IMG/VR virus record: IMGVR_UViG_3300027833_000076
Coordinates: 1 to 48,839 of that record
DNA length: 48,839 bases
From: a virus
Strand: one strand, 5' to 3'
Shown here piece after piece: positions 23,568-31,292 of this stretch; position 1 is the stretch's first letter, and every line of letters starts with the position of its first letter. A model generated the notes under the pieces. The model ran no database searches. It had not been told where the DNA came from and saw only the letters and a program-made list of their open reading frames with translations. The position numbers and the translations under genes are program-made.

Positions 23568-23896
23568 AAACTAATTTTATAGAATTTCCATTTATACCAA
23601 TTACAAAAAGTACATTTGAAAGACAAGAGTGGGAAGAACATACTGATACCGATGGGGAAGATGAAGAGGGCAATCCAATAACATATACTTATTATGTACT
23701 TCCATTACCAAAAGATAATCCAGATAAAAATGCACCTACTCTAATATCTTGTGCTAGTGATGAATGGGATGAGTTGGGGATTCCCAAGGGACATTTTGTT
23801 ATTGAAATTTGTGATTTAGCCGGATTAGGGTTCTGTAAAACCGAAGAAGAGTTAATAATTCTTTACAGATGTTTAACTGGTGAAGATATAGAATGA
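23564..23896 (+). CDS. Hypothetical protein, 110 aa
   Basis: An acidic soluble protein with several Cys in the C-terminal half (LISCASDEWDEL; EICDLAGLGFCKTEEEL). No family recognised. It overlaps the lipoprotein gene by ATGA. Its TGA stop is the first part of the operator-like repeat that follows. Confidence 0.7.
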   Translation: MKTNFIEFPFIPITKSTFERQEWEEHTDTDGEDEEGNPITYTYYVLPLPKDNPDKNAPTLISCASDEWDELGIPKGHFVIEICDLAGLGFCKTEEELIILYRCLTGEDIE

Positions 23897-23955
23897 CACT
23901 TTGTCATGTTATATGTTGACAAAACTGACAAAATGTCATCTTATATGTTGACAAA
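23894..23955 (+). repeat. Tandem operator-like repeat upstream of hsp20
   Basis: Two 30 bp units (23894-23923 and 23926-23955) repeat with a 32 bp period and differ at four positions. Each contains an inverted site TGACA-N3-TGTCA (23894-23906; 23926-23938) and, after TTATATGT, a further TGACA half-site. A period of three helical turns puts the sites on one DNA face, as expected for a cooperative repressor or activator. TTGGTAC then occurs twice, 11 bp apart (23961 and 23972). No class A promoter is present, so this may be the control region of the Hsp20 gene. Confidence 0.65.
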
Positions 23956-24018
23956 TACAATTGGTACGGATTTGGTACAATAGATAGTAAATGTATAATT
24001 AAAAAAAAAAGGAATATT

Positions 24019-24390
24019 ATGTTTTACACAATTAATGAAAATTTCGTAGATAACTTCTTTAAGGATATCTACACAACAAAACCAACTAATAGATTGAATT
24101 CACAATTTGAAGCAACAACATTAGAAGATGGTAAACAACAAGTTACAATTAACACTATTGGACATAATCCAAAAGATATTACAGTAGATGTTACTGAAGA
24201 AGAAGTTACAATCAAATCTACTAAAGGAGAAAGTACTTCTTCGTTTGTAAAAAATATTGATTTAGTATTGACAGTTGGTACTGATTACGATGGTACAAAA
24301 ACAACTGCTAAATTTGATAATGGGTTACTCACTCTCCTTATTGATAAGAAAACAAATAGAAAGGCAAAGTCTTTAAAGATTTCTTATTAA
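24019..24390 (+). CDS. Hsp20/alpha-crystallin family small heat-shock protein, 123 aa
   Basis: The alpha-crystallin domain spans about residues 28-115, with VTINTIGHNPKDITVDV and the C-terminal strand pattern FDNGLLTLLIDKK (the G-x-L region). It is an ATP-independent holdase that forms oligomers. Hsp20-like genes are a hallmark of T4-like marine phages, probably aiding virion protein folding. It has an AAAAGGA ribosome site, an unusual operator repeat upstream and a strong terminator downstream, so it is its own regulated unit. Confidence 0.88.
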   Translation: MFYTINENFVDNFFKDIYTTKPTNRLNSQFEATTLEDGKQQVTINTIGHNPKDITVDVTEEEVTIKSTKGESTSSFVKNIDLVLTVGTDYDGTKTTAKFDNGLLTLLIDKKTNRKAKSLKISY

Positions 24391-24412
24391 CCCATAATCA
24401 TTCAAAAGAAGA

Positions 24413-24437
24413 GGGAGAGTAAAATCTCCCTTTTTTT
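24413..24437 (+). terminator. Intrinsic terminator after hsp20
   Basis: GGGAGA (24413-24418) pairs with TCTCCC (24425-24430) around a GTAAAA loop, followed by seven T (24431-24437). Confidence 0.9.
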
Positions 24438-24444
24438 ATATCCT

Positions 24445-24454
24445 AATATTTATA
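24445..24454 (+). promoter_or_regulatory. Class B (candidate late) promoter motif
   Basis: AATATTTATA, one mismatch from the core, lies directly after the hsp20 terminator and ends 22 bp before the ATG at 24477, the usual spacing for this motif. Confidence 0.5.
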
Positions 24455-24476
24455 CTTACACAATAAACTATATCAA

Positions 24477-24656
24477 ATGAAAGATATTTACAAATCAAAA
24501 GTAGACGATACAATCGAAATGATGGAAACACGAGTTAAGATTGTAAAAGAAATGGTTACAGGAGAAAGACCTGCTGATTCTAAGCAAGCAGATACTTATC
24601 TACGAGAAGTCCTTGGAGGATTAGAAAAAGTACGAGAGATTGTAATTAGGGGGTAA
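24477..24656 (+). CDS. Small helical protein, 59 aa
   Basis: The frame begins MKDIYKSKVDDTIEMMETR and ends LEKVREIVIRG; the middle has VTGERPADSKQADTYLREV. This resembles short conserved proteins of T4-like marine phages. It directly precedes the EF-hand membrane protein (4 bp gap), suggesting a shared task. Function unknown. Confidence 0.65.
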   Translation: MKDIYKSKVDDTIEMMETRVKIVKEMVTGERPADSKQADTYLREVLGGLEKVREIVIRG

Positions 24657-24660
24657 CCTT

Positions 24661-25944
24661 ATGAAATTCAGAACAGTATTATTAGGATTAGCAGCATTGT
24701 TCGTGGCATTTAATGCGGCGTTCTTTTCGGTAAGTGGTTTATCTAAACTATTTGCTGGAGCAGCATTCTCTGTAATAATAATGGCAAGTTCATTAGAACT
24801 AGCAAAACTTATAACTGCTGGTTATCTTTACAACTATTGGGAAAAAATAAATAAATCATTTAGAATCTATCTAAGTATTGCAGTTCTTATATTAATCCTT
24901 ATAACCTCACTAGGTATCTATGGATTCTTAACATCTGCATTTCAAGATACATTTAATCAATATAGTATAAAAGAAAAACAATTAGCATTCCTACAACAGA
25001 AAGAACAGTTTTGGGGTGATGATGTTGCAAGATATGATGAAGAACTTAAAAGAATTTCTACTAACATTAGTACTCTTTCTAATGCGAAATCTCAATCAAT
25101 CCAAGTACGAGACACCTCGGTGGTTGGGGGCGTTAGAACAACCATCTCTACTTCCGAACTTAGGATGGCAGCGAAACGTATCGAAGTTGAAGAACAAAAT
25201 CGTAAAGGTGTTCAATCCAAAAGAGAAGTAGCATCTGATTCACTTCAAGGAATACAGTTACAGATATTGGATTTAGAATCTATGGAAGGTGTATCATCTG
25301 AATTAGGACCACTTGAATATCTTAGTGGGTTGTTAGATAGACCTATGGATGTTATTATCAATTGGTTTATTCTAATCATTATATTTGTATTTGACCCATT
25401 AGCAGTTGCTCTTGTAATTGCATTTAACAACGCAGTAATGGTTGATAAAGGAATTGTTAAAAAAGATAAAGTAGTTCGTAAGAGAGAACTATATGGGGAA
25501 GATGATGATAGTGATGAGTTAAATGAAGAAGAAGAGGAATGGGCTAACGATGAAGATGTAAAAGATTTCTTAGAAAGAGAAGATTCATATGAAGTTGAGG
25601 AAGATGATGAGCTATTTACAGTTGCTGGAATGACAAATGATAAAGAACAATCTTTCAATGAGTTTCAAAAGAAACAAGATGAATTTGATAAAGCCGATTT
25701 AAATAAAGATGGTGTTGTAACTGAAGAAGAAGCACGAGAATCATATAAAAACGGAGGTTGGAAAAATGCATATAATGGTAAACCATTCTATCATCATCCT
25801 TGGTTTGATTGGTCTAAAACTAAAAGTTGGATAAACGATAGAAACGCTATAAACTATTGGATTAAATCCAGAGGTGGTTCACAAGGACAGTTAACAAAAA
25901 TAAAACAACAATATCCAGACGATTTTACAACAAAAACTTATTAA
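24661..25944 (+). CDS. Membrane protein with periplasmic-type coiled coil and a C-terminal EF-hand, 427 aa
   Basis: Hydrophobic segments lie at about 4-24, 32-56, 68-94 and 232-257. Between the third and fourth is a 130-residue charged helical region (coiled coil). After the fourth come a very acidic linker (DDDSDELNEEEEEW) and a canonical EF-hand loop at 346-357 with Asp346, Asn348, Asp350, Gly351, Thr354 and Glu357. The C-terminal 60 residues are aromatic and basic. No enzyme motif. A Ca2+-responsive membrane scaffold is one reading; a dockerin- or calcium-stabilised C-terminal domain is another. Confidence 0.75.
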   Translation: MKFRTVLLGLAALFVAFNAAFFSVSGLSKLFAGAAFSVIIMASSLELAKLITAGYLYNYWEKINKSFRIYLSIAVLILILITSLGIYGFLTSAFQDTFNQYSIKEKQLAFLQQKEQFWGDDVARYDEELKRISTNISTLSNAKSQSIQVRDTSVVGGVRTTISTSELRMAAKRIEVEEQNRKGVQSKREVASDSLQGIQLQILDLESMEGVSSELGPLEYLSGLLDRPMDVIINWFILIIIFVFDPLAVALVIAFNNAVMVDKGIVKKDKVVRKRELYGEDDDSDELNEEEEEWANDEDVKDFLEREDSYEVEEDDELFTVAGMTNDKEQSFNEFQKKQDEFDKADLNKDGVVTEEEARESYKNGGWKNAYNGKPFYHHPWFDWSKTKSWINDRNAINYWIKSRGGSQGQLTKIKQQYPDDFTTKTY

Positions 25945-25945
25945 C

Positions 25946-26284
25946 ATGAGTGTACAAATTACCGATAGAGCAAAAGCTCAATTACTAGACAGTTTAAAAG
26001 AAGAAAACAAATCAACCGATACACATCATCTGAGAGTTGGTGTACTGAGTGGTGGTTGTAGTGGTCTCCAATACTTTATGGAGTTTGGAGAAAAATCTGA
26101 TACATTAGATGGTGATAAATCATTTGACTTAAATGATATTAAATTAGTAGTAGATAAGCAATCTTCAATGTATTTAATTGGGTCTCAATTAGATTATTCA
26201 AGTGGATTAAATGGTAAAGGATTTGAGTGGTCTAATCCTAACGCTAATAGAACTTGTGGATGTGGTGAAAGTTTTTCACTATAA
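25946..26284 (+). CDS. A-type iron-sulfur carrier (IscA/ErpA/HesB-like), 112 aa
   Basis: The three cysteines that define A-type carriers are present: Cys38 in GGCSGLQY, and Cys104 and Cys106 in TCGCGESF at the C-terminus. Length and strand order match IscA/ErpA. These proteins carry Fe-S clusters or iron to apo-enzymes. No IscU/SufBC-like scaffold gene is in the window, so it must work with the host machinery. Phage copies are known from marine T4-like phages. It follows the EF-hand gene by 1 bp. Confidence 0.93.
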   Translation: MSVQITDRAKAQLLDSLKEENKSTDTHHLRVGVLSGGCSGLQYFMEFGEKSDTLDGDKSFDLNDIKLVVDKQSSMYLIGSQLDYSSGLNGKGFEWSNPNANRTCGCGESFSL

Positions 26285-26287
26285 AGC

Positions 26288-26319
26288 TTGTATAATTCAA
26301 ATATTTTTCGTATATTTAC
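26288..26319 (+). promoter_or_regulatory. Class A promoter
   Basis: TTG 26288-26290, 20 bp spacer, then CG and TATATTTAC at 26311-26319. It leads the UV-endonuclease operon; the ATG is 29 bp downstream. Confidence 0.85.
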
Positions 26320-26348
26320 ATTGTAAATAAAACGTAAAACTATATATT

Positions 26349-27296
26349 ATGAATTTAGGTTATGCCTGTATCAACATGACTCTTGGTTCTCAGAAACCAA
26401 AAGTTACTACAAATCGTTCAATGATTAAACGTACATTCTTAGAGAGGGGTGTAGAATATGCTGGTGAGTTAGGATTACAAAACTCACGAGATTTGTTCAC
26501 TATTTTAGAGTGGAACAATACCAACAACATTAAATGTTTCAGATTATCTTCGGAGATGTTCCCATGGGCTTCTGAATATGATATAGAAAGTTCTCCATAC
26601 TATAACAGAATAGAAACTATATTAAAAGCGTGTGGTAAATATGCTACTGATAATGGTATTCGTATCACATCACATCCTGGTCCTTTTAACGTATTAGTAT
26701 CTCCTCGTGAGCACGTTGTAAAGAATACCATTACTGATTTAGAAGTTCATGGTAAGATATTTGATATGTTAGGATTATCTCGTACTCCATATAACAAACT
26801 AAACATTCATTGTAATGGTGTGTATGGTGATAAGATATCTGCTATGGATAGATTCTGTAAGAACTTTGAGAAACTATCACCAGCAGTACAAGGAAGGTTA
26901 ACAGTAGAGAACGATGATAAAGCATCTATGTACTCTGTAAAAGATTTGATGTACATACATGAACGTATTGGTATTCCTATTGTATTTGATTACCATCACC
27001 ACAAGTTCAACACAGGTGGTTTATCAGAACAAGAGGCATTAGAGTTAGCAATCTCTACATGGCCTGAAGGTATTACACCAATGGTTCATTATTCCGAATC
27101 AAAGGCATTACATGAAGAAAACGATAAACTCAAACCACAAGCTCACTCTGATTACATTAATGATTTACCAAACTTATATGGTAACAATGTAGATGTAATG
27201 GTTGAGGCAAAGGCAAAAGAACTATCTATACTTCCATATATTAATTCTAATAAGTGTGCGTATAGTGGATTATTAAGTACATCAAGTTATGAATAA
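26349..27296 (+). CDS. uvsE: UV damage endonuclease (UvdE/UvsE family), 315 aa
   Basis: A TIM-barrel nuclease. LGYACINMTL at the N-terminus, CFRLSSEMFPW, ITSHPGPFNVL, LNIHCNGVYGDK, LTVENDD, IPIVFDYHHHKF and MVHYSES carry the metal-binding His, Glu and Asp residues in the order seen in UvdE. It nicks DNA 5' to UV photoproducts, a useful repair function for a surface-ocean phage. Length is normal. A class A promoter suggests expression by the host polymerase early in infection. Confidence 0.93.
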   Translation: MNLGYACINMTLGSQKPKVTTNRSMIKRTFLERGVEYAGELGLQNSRDLFTILEWNNTNNIKCFRLSSEMFPWASEYDIESSPYYNRIETILKACGKYATDNGIRITSHPGPFNVLVSPREHVVKNTITDLEVHGKIFDMLGLSRTPYNKLNIHCNGVYGDKISAMDRFCKNFEKLSPAVQGRLTVENDDKASMYSVKDLMYIHERIGIPIVFDYHHHKFNTGGLSEQEALELAISTWPEGITPMVHYSESKALHEENDKLKPQAHSDYINDLPNLYGNNVDVMVEAKAKELSILPYINSNKCAYSGLLSTSSYE

Positions 27297-27600
27297 AATA
27301 AAACAACACTTACAAAGATATATTGGGTGGTACTTTTTAGTAGCATCTATTGGATTGATTATAGGAGAAGAATACTTTACAGGTTTTCTTATAGGATTGA
27401 TAACCCTTTTAAAAATACCACCATTCGATTGGATAGGTAGAGCTATGGATTGGGCGGCTGGAATCGGAGTTTATTGGGGATTGAAAATGAGAAGTTGGAA
27501 AGAGAAACAAAACAAACCAATTCAAGTAATAGTAACAATAGTTGCTATAATTATTATATTATTACTATGGTGGTTTATGCCTGAATGTGAACTATGTTAG
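27289..27600 (+). CDS. Small membrane protein, 103 aa
   Basis: Hydrophobic segments at about 13-42 and 81-98, with a further weakly hydrophobic stretch at 55-66 (AMDWAAGIGVYW). The C-terminus ends PECELC. It overlaps uvsE by 8 bp and the next small gene by 7 bp. Function unknown. Confidence 0.7.
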   Translation: MNKIKQHLQRYIGWYFLVASIGLIIGEEYFTGFLIGLITLLKIPPFDWIGRAMDWAAGIGVYWGLKMRSWKEKQNKPIQVIVTIVAIIIILLLWWFMPECELC

Positions 27601-27770
27601 AACCCAAAGAATGGTTAGATAAAAATGAGTGGGGAAATCAACCGATAGAATCGGATGCATTTTCTCATTACACAATGTTAGATACTTTAATGGAAGAGTA
27701 TGCAAAATATTACATGAAAGAGAAATTAAAAAATATTACTAATACAATTAATGTTAATAAATTTATTTAA
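27594..27770 (+). CDS. Small hypothetical protein, 58 aa
   Basis: The frame starts MLEPKEWLDKNEWGNQPIES, continues as a helix (YTMLDTLMEEYAKYYMKEK) and ends VNKFI. It overlaps the upstream gene by 7 bp and ends 2 bp before the next ATG. The continuous packing supports it. Confidence 0.65.
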   Translation: MLEPKEWLDKNEWGNQPIESDAFSHYTMLDTLMEEYAKYYMKEKLKNITNTINVNKFI

Positions 27771-27772
27771 TA

Positions 27773-27937
27773 ATGGATAGAGGAAAACGATTACAAAAAT
27801 CAGAATCAGCAAGAGAAAAAAGAATCAAAACAAAAGAAGTTATTGATACAGTAGAAAAACGAAAATATGCAGATGCTAAGAATCTTAAAAAGAAATATAA
27901 AAAGATTAAAGAAAGACATCACGATAATAAAATTTAA
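27773..27937 (+). CDS. Small, very basic hypothetical protein, 54 aa
   Basis: About 40 percent Lys/Arg and helical (MDRGKRLQKSESAREKRIKT). It could bind nucleic acid by charge alone. It sits between two small genes with 2 and 4 bp gaps. Confidence 0.6.
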   Translation: MDRGKRLQKSESAREKRIKTKEVIDTVEKRKYADAKNLKKKYKKIKERHHDNKI

Positions 27938-27941
27938 AATT

Positions 27942-28097
27942 ATGAAAGAAGAAAAGAAAGTAAGACAATATAGAAGTAGACAAGGAAGAAGTGATAAACA
28001 ATATTCCAACAATATGAAAGTAATGACATATGGTTGTTTAGGGTTAGGTACTATGATAATAGGAATAATTATATATGGTATAATAACCAATGGCTAA
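27942..28097 (+). CDS. Small single-pass membrane protein, 51 aa
   Basis: The start at 27942 (MKEEKKVRQYRSRQ) is preferred over the upstream ATG at 27867, which would run through the previous gene. It has a basic N-terminal half, then one hydrophobic helix at about 28-48. A likely N-in inner-membrane peptide. Confidence 0.65.
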   Translation: MKEEKKVRQYRSRQGRSDKQYSNNMKVMTYGCLGLGTMIIGIIIYGIITNG

Positions 28098-28308
28098 CCA
28101 AAATAAAATACAAGAAGTAGTTGTAGTTCATAAAGGACCTCGTAAGAACTCAAAGATAATACTAGAAGTATTTGAAAATACACGAGTAGATGATATTATA
28201 AGTACACGAAAATTAAAACCATTAATACCAAAAGAAAACGAAATACTCGATATAGGAGTTGGAATAAGTTTTAAAGAAAGATATAAAAAGAAATATAAAT
28301 TAAAGTGA
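28090..28308 (+). CDS. Hypothetical protein, 72 aa
   Basis: A strand-rich opening (VVVVHKGPRKNSKIILEVFE) and a basic C-terminus (FKERYKKKYKLK). No recognised family. It overlaps both neighbours by a few bases; its TGA lies inside the GTGA start of the next gene. Confidence 0.65.
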   Translation: MANQNKIQEVVVVHKGPRKNSKIILEVFENTRVDDIISTRKLKPLIPKENEILDIGVGISFKERYKKKYKLK

Positions 28309-28889
28309 GCACAAAAAAACATTTAGTAGTAATCGGTCATCCTGACCATAAATCATTTTGTTACAATGGTATATTTAAAACCATTATAAGACAACTGAAG
28401 AGATACAAAGAAACCTTTGAGGTTATTGATGTATATGATGATAAACTACATAGAAACCGAGAAGACTTGATAACTGAATATAAACGATTGGTTACATGGT
28501 CAACTCATATTTACTTTGTATCACCAGTATGGTGGTTTAGAATGACACCTAAGATGGAAACATTTTTCGATGAAGTATTTACACCAGGATTTGCATATAA
28601 GTTTGTACCTTTATTTGGTAAGTACGCTTATCCAAAACCATTTTTGAAAGATAAAAAGGTTAGAACATATATTACACATGGAGCACCTATGTTACCTGTT
28701 GTTACATTATATCTAAATTCAGTTAAGTTAAGATTGGTAATGGGTGTGTACACATTTGTATTTGGTTGGAACATTAATAGATGGAGAAAAACAAAACAAT
28801 TCTGGTCAGTTCCATTTGTAGATAAGGAAAAAAGAGCAAAATACTTACGAGTAGTAAAAGAAGATATAAGAAAGGATTTAGGACTTTGA
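28305..28889 (+). CDS. Flavodoxin-fold NAD(P)H:quinone oxidoreductase-like protein, 194 aa
   Basis: It opens with LVVIGHPDHKSFCYNGIFK, the HP-x-x-S phosphate-binding loop of the flavodoxin-like NQO family, and has FVSPVWWFRMTPKMETFFDEVF, the family's flavin/dimer segment, and later THGAP. Such enzymes reduce quinones or act as ancillary subunits of K+ efflux systems. The start is GTG at 28305, overlapping the upstream stop (GTGA). It is unusual among phage genes and may be an auxiliary redox gene. Confidence 0.75.
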   Translation: MSTKKHLVVIGHPDHKSFCYNGIFKTIIRQLKRYKETFEVIDVYDDKLHRNREDLITEYKRLVTWSTHIYFVSPVWWFRMTPKMETFFDEVFTPGFAYKFVPLFGKYAYPKPFLKDKKVRTYITHGAPMLPVVTLYLNSVKLRLVMGVYTFVFGWNINRWRKTKQFWSVPFVDKEKRAKYLRVVKEDIRKDLGL

Positions 28890-30265
28890 AATTAAGAGAA
28901 AATCAAATAGAACCAGTAGCAATTGGAGTTGAGTTTTTACGAACTCCAAAAATGAAACCATCGATTATCGTAGCACCAACTGCTTTCGGTAAATCGATTG
29001 TTATTGCTGCAATTGCCAAAGAACTTGGTGAAAAGATTTTGGTTCTACAACCATCAAAGGAGTTATTAGAACAAAACTATAATAAGTTTGTTACTCTTGG
29101 TGGAACTGCATCAATCTATTCAGCATCAGCTGGTAGTAAAGAAATGGGTCGTGTAACTTACGCAACAATTGGTTCGATAATCAATATTGCACACGAGTTC
29201 AAACAAATGGGGGTGAGTAAGATTATCATAGATGAGTGTGACAGATACCCACGAAACAAATCAGGACAATTAAGAAGATTTGTAGATGGTATGAAAGCAA
29301 CTCATGTCCTTGGTCTTACTGCAACCCCCTTGAAATTACAAACTAATCTTGGAGATACTGGTCCATATTCAAAATTAGTAATGTTAACGAATCGTTCTAA
29401 ACATGGTGTATTCTTTAAGTACATACTTCATGTTTCTCAGATTCAAGATATTGTTAAATTAAAGTATTGGAGTCCACTAGAATATCAATCATATGATTTC
29501 GATACAGGTGCACTTGTTTATAATTCAAGTGGTGCAGAATATACAAGTGATTCTATTGCTCGTTCTTATGAGAATCAAAACATTGGTGATAAGATTGTAA
29601 AGAAGATTGCAGAAGTACAAGATAGAAAATCTATATTAGTTGCAGTACCAACGATAGAACAAGCTACTAATCTTGCAAAAAGAATACCACAAGCAGCAGT
29701 AGTTCATGGAGGAACTCCAAAAGCTGATAGAAAAAGAATCATAGAAGAATTTAGAAATCAACAGATACGAGTTATTGTACAAGTTAATGTACTAACAGTT
29801 GGGTTTGATTATCCTGAATTAGATTGTTTGATTACCGGTAGACCAACCGCATCTATATCTTGGTGGTATCAGTTTGTTGGAAGAGGAACTCGTATTCACG
29901 ATGATAAGAAAGATTGTTTGGTTGTAGATTTTGTAGGTTCAGTAGAAAAGTTTGGTAAAGTAGAAGAACTATATTATAAAGATACTGGTGGTGAAGAATG
30001 GGAATTGTTTGGAGAAGGTAAAAAGCAACTTACAGGTATTCCAATGCACGAAATAGGAATTCACTTAGAAGGTGGTATCAATCTTGCAGAAAAGAAAAAC
30101 GAAGATGGTGATATAGAAAAGATTTATATGACCTTTGGAAAGTATAAAGGTAAACCTGTTGCATCAATTCCTCCTTATTATAGAAAATGGATGATAGATA
30201 ATATCACATGGGGACCTTGGAATATAAAAATAAAAGAAGAAATAGAAAGATTACATAATTTATAA
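28886..30265 (+). CDS. SF2 helicase (UvsW/RadD-like) with C-terminal FGKYKG domain, 459 aa
   Basis: Helicase motifs in order: Q-like N-terminus LRENQIE, Walker A APTAFGKS (30-37), Walker B IIIDECDRY (DECD 116-119), GLTATP (143-148), and QFVGRGTRIH for motif VI. It lacks the N-terminal domain of T4 UvsW. Residues 415-459 (MTFGKYKGKPVASIP...YRKWMID) match a small domain found free-standing or fused in phage nucleases (DUF3820-like). The start is TTG, overlapping the upstream stop (TTGA). Likely role: branch migration or repair and recombination during replication. Confidence 0.85.
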   Translation: MKLRENQIEPVAIGVEFLRTPKMKPSIIVAPTAFGKSIVIAAIAKELGEKILVLQPSKELLEQNYNKFVTLGGTASIYSASAGSKEMGRVTYATIGSIINIAHEFKQMGVSKIIIDECDRYPRNKSGQLRRFVDGMKATHVLGLTATPLKLQTNLGDTGPYSKLVMLTNRSKHGVFFKYILHVSQIQDIVKLKYWSPLEYQSYDFDTGALVYNSSGAEYTSDSIARSYENQNIGDKIVKKIAEVQDRKSILVAVPTIEQATNLAKRIPQAAVVHGGTPKADRKRIIEEFRNQQIRVIVQVNVLTVGFDYPELDCLITGRPTASISWWYQFVGRGTRIHDDKKDCLVVDFVGSVEKFGKVEELYYKDTGGEEWELFGEGKKQLTGIPMHEIGIHLEGGINLAEKKNEDGDIEKIYMTFGKYKGKPVASIPPYYRKWMIDNITWGPWNIKIKEEIERLHNL

Positions 30266-30266
30266 T

Positions 30267-31289
30267 ATGAATAGTTTAGATTTACGATACCAAAAGATAT
30301 TGCAAGATATCTTGTTAGAAGGAAAGGAAAAGGGTGATAGAACTGGTACAGGTACTATATCTGTATTTGGTAAACAAATCAGACATGATATGAGTGAAGG
30401 GTTTCCTTTACTAACCACAAAGAAGATGGCAGTTAAAACTATGATGACTGAATTGAAGTGGTTTCTAAAAGGAGATACTAACATCAAATATTTAGTTGAT
30501 AATAATTGTCATATTTGGGATGGTGATGCATATAAAGCATATCCACATAAAGATGAACTTACTCAAAAAGAGTTTATACAAAAAATAAAATCAGGTTGGG
30601 AGTTTGCAAGAAACTATGGAGAACTTGGACCAATTTATGGTAAACAATGGAGAGAATGGAATGTAAACGTACCTCACAAAACAATGGATGGGGTTTATCA
30701 TACTAGAACAATAGACCAAATCCAAAATCTAATCAACGAACTCAAAACAAACCCCAATAGTAGAAGATTAATAGTATCAGCTTGGAACGTAGGTGAGTTA
30801 GGTGATGTAGTTCTTCCTCCTTGTCATTATGGATTCCAAGTTTATACGAGAGAGTTAAGTGATAGGGAGAGGTATGAGTATTGGTTTAAAAATAATTATG
30901 AGACAGGTATGGAATATAATGAGTCGAATATACCTAATTTTGATGATGATTATTATACGACAACACCGAAGAGGTCTATATCTTTAATGTGGAATCAACG
31001 TTCAGTAGATACATTCTTAGGGTTACCATTTAACATCGCATCATATGGTACGTTACTACAATTAATTGCTGATGAATGTGATATGATTGCTGGTGAACTG
31101 ATTGGGAACTTAGGTGATACTCATTTATATAAAAATCATATTGAACAAGCAGAAGAACAAAGATTAAGAAGTTCTTTTACATTACCAACAATAAAATTAT
31201 CTAACGTAGATATTTTAAGTGGAGAATGGGATTATGAAATAGAAGGATACAAATATCACCCAACAATTAAAGCACCTTTAAGTAATTAG
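30267..31289 (+). CDS. thyA: Thymidylate synthase (ThyA family), 340 aa
   Basis: RTGTGTISVFG, LKWFLKGDTNIKYL, GELGPIYGKQWR, the catalytic Cys186 in LPPCHYGFQVY, and LGLPFNIASYGTL are all present. Asn256, which contacts dUMP, is kept; dCMP hydroxymethylases have Asp there, so dUMP methylation is the likely reaction. A 40-residue insertion (about 195-236, acidic and Tyr-rich) interrupts the usual QxY-to-QRS link, making it longer than the 264 aa E. coli enzyme. It works with the deaminase at 13394. A dUMP hydroxymethylase activity cannot be excluded by eye. Confidence 0.92.
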   Translation: MNSLDLRYQKILQDILLEGKEKGDRTGTGTISVFGKQIRHDMSEGFPLLTTKKMAVKTMMTELKWFLKGDTNIKYLVDNNCHIWDGDAYKAYPHKDELTQKEFIQKIKSGWEFARNYGELGPIYGKQWREWNVNVPHKTMDGVYHTRTIDQIQNLINELKTNPNSRRLIVSAWNVGELGDVVLPPCHYGFQVYTRELSDRERYEYWFKNNYETGMEYNESNIPNFDDDYYTTTPKRSISLMWNQRSVDTFLGLPFNIASYGTLLQLIADECDMIAGELIGNLGDTHLYKNHIEQAEEQRLRSSFTLPTIKLSNVDILSGEWDYEIEGYKYHPTIKAPLSN

Positions 31290-31292
31290 CAT

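Noticed and set aside
25016-25231. 71-codon + frame inside the EF-hand gene
   Set aside because: It lies entirely within the well-supported coding frame and has no ribosome site or coupling.
25245-25658. 137-codon minus-strand frame, rich in Ser
   Set aside because: It is the antisense of the acidic part of the EF-hand membrane protein gene; Asp/Glu codons read backwards give Ser/Leu runs. No start signal and no neighbour on that strand.
30267-31289. Reading the ThyA homologue as a dCMP hydroxymethylase
   Set aside because: Asn256 in the PFNIASY segment is kept; dCMP hydroxymethylases have Asp at that place. dUMP use is therefore more likely.
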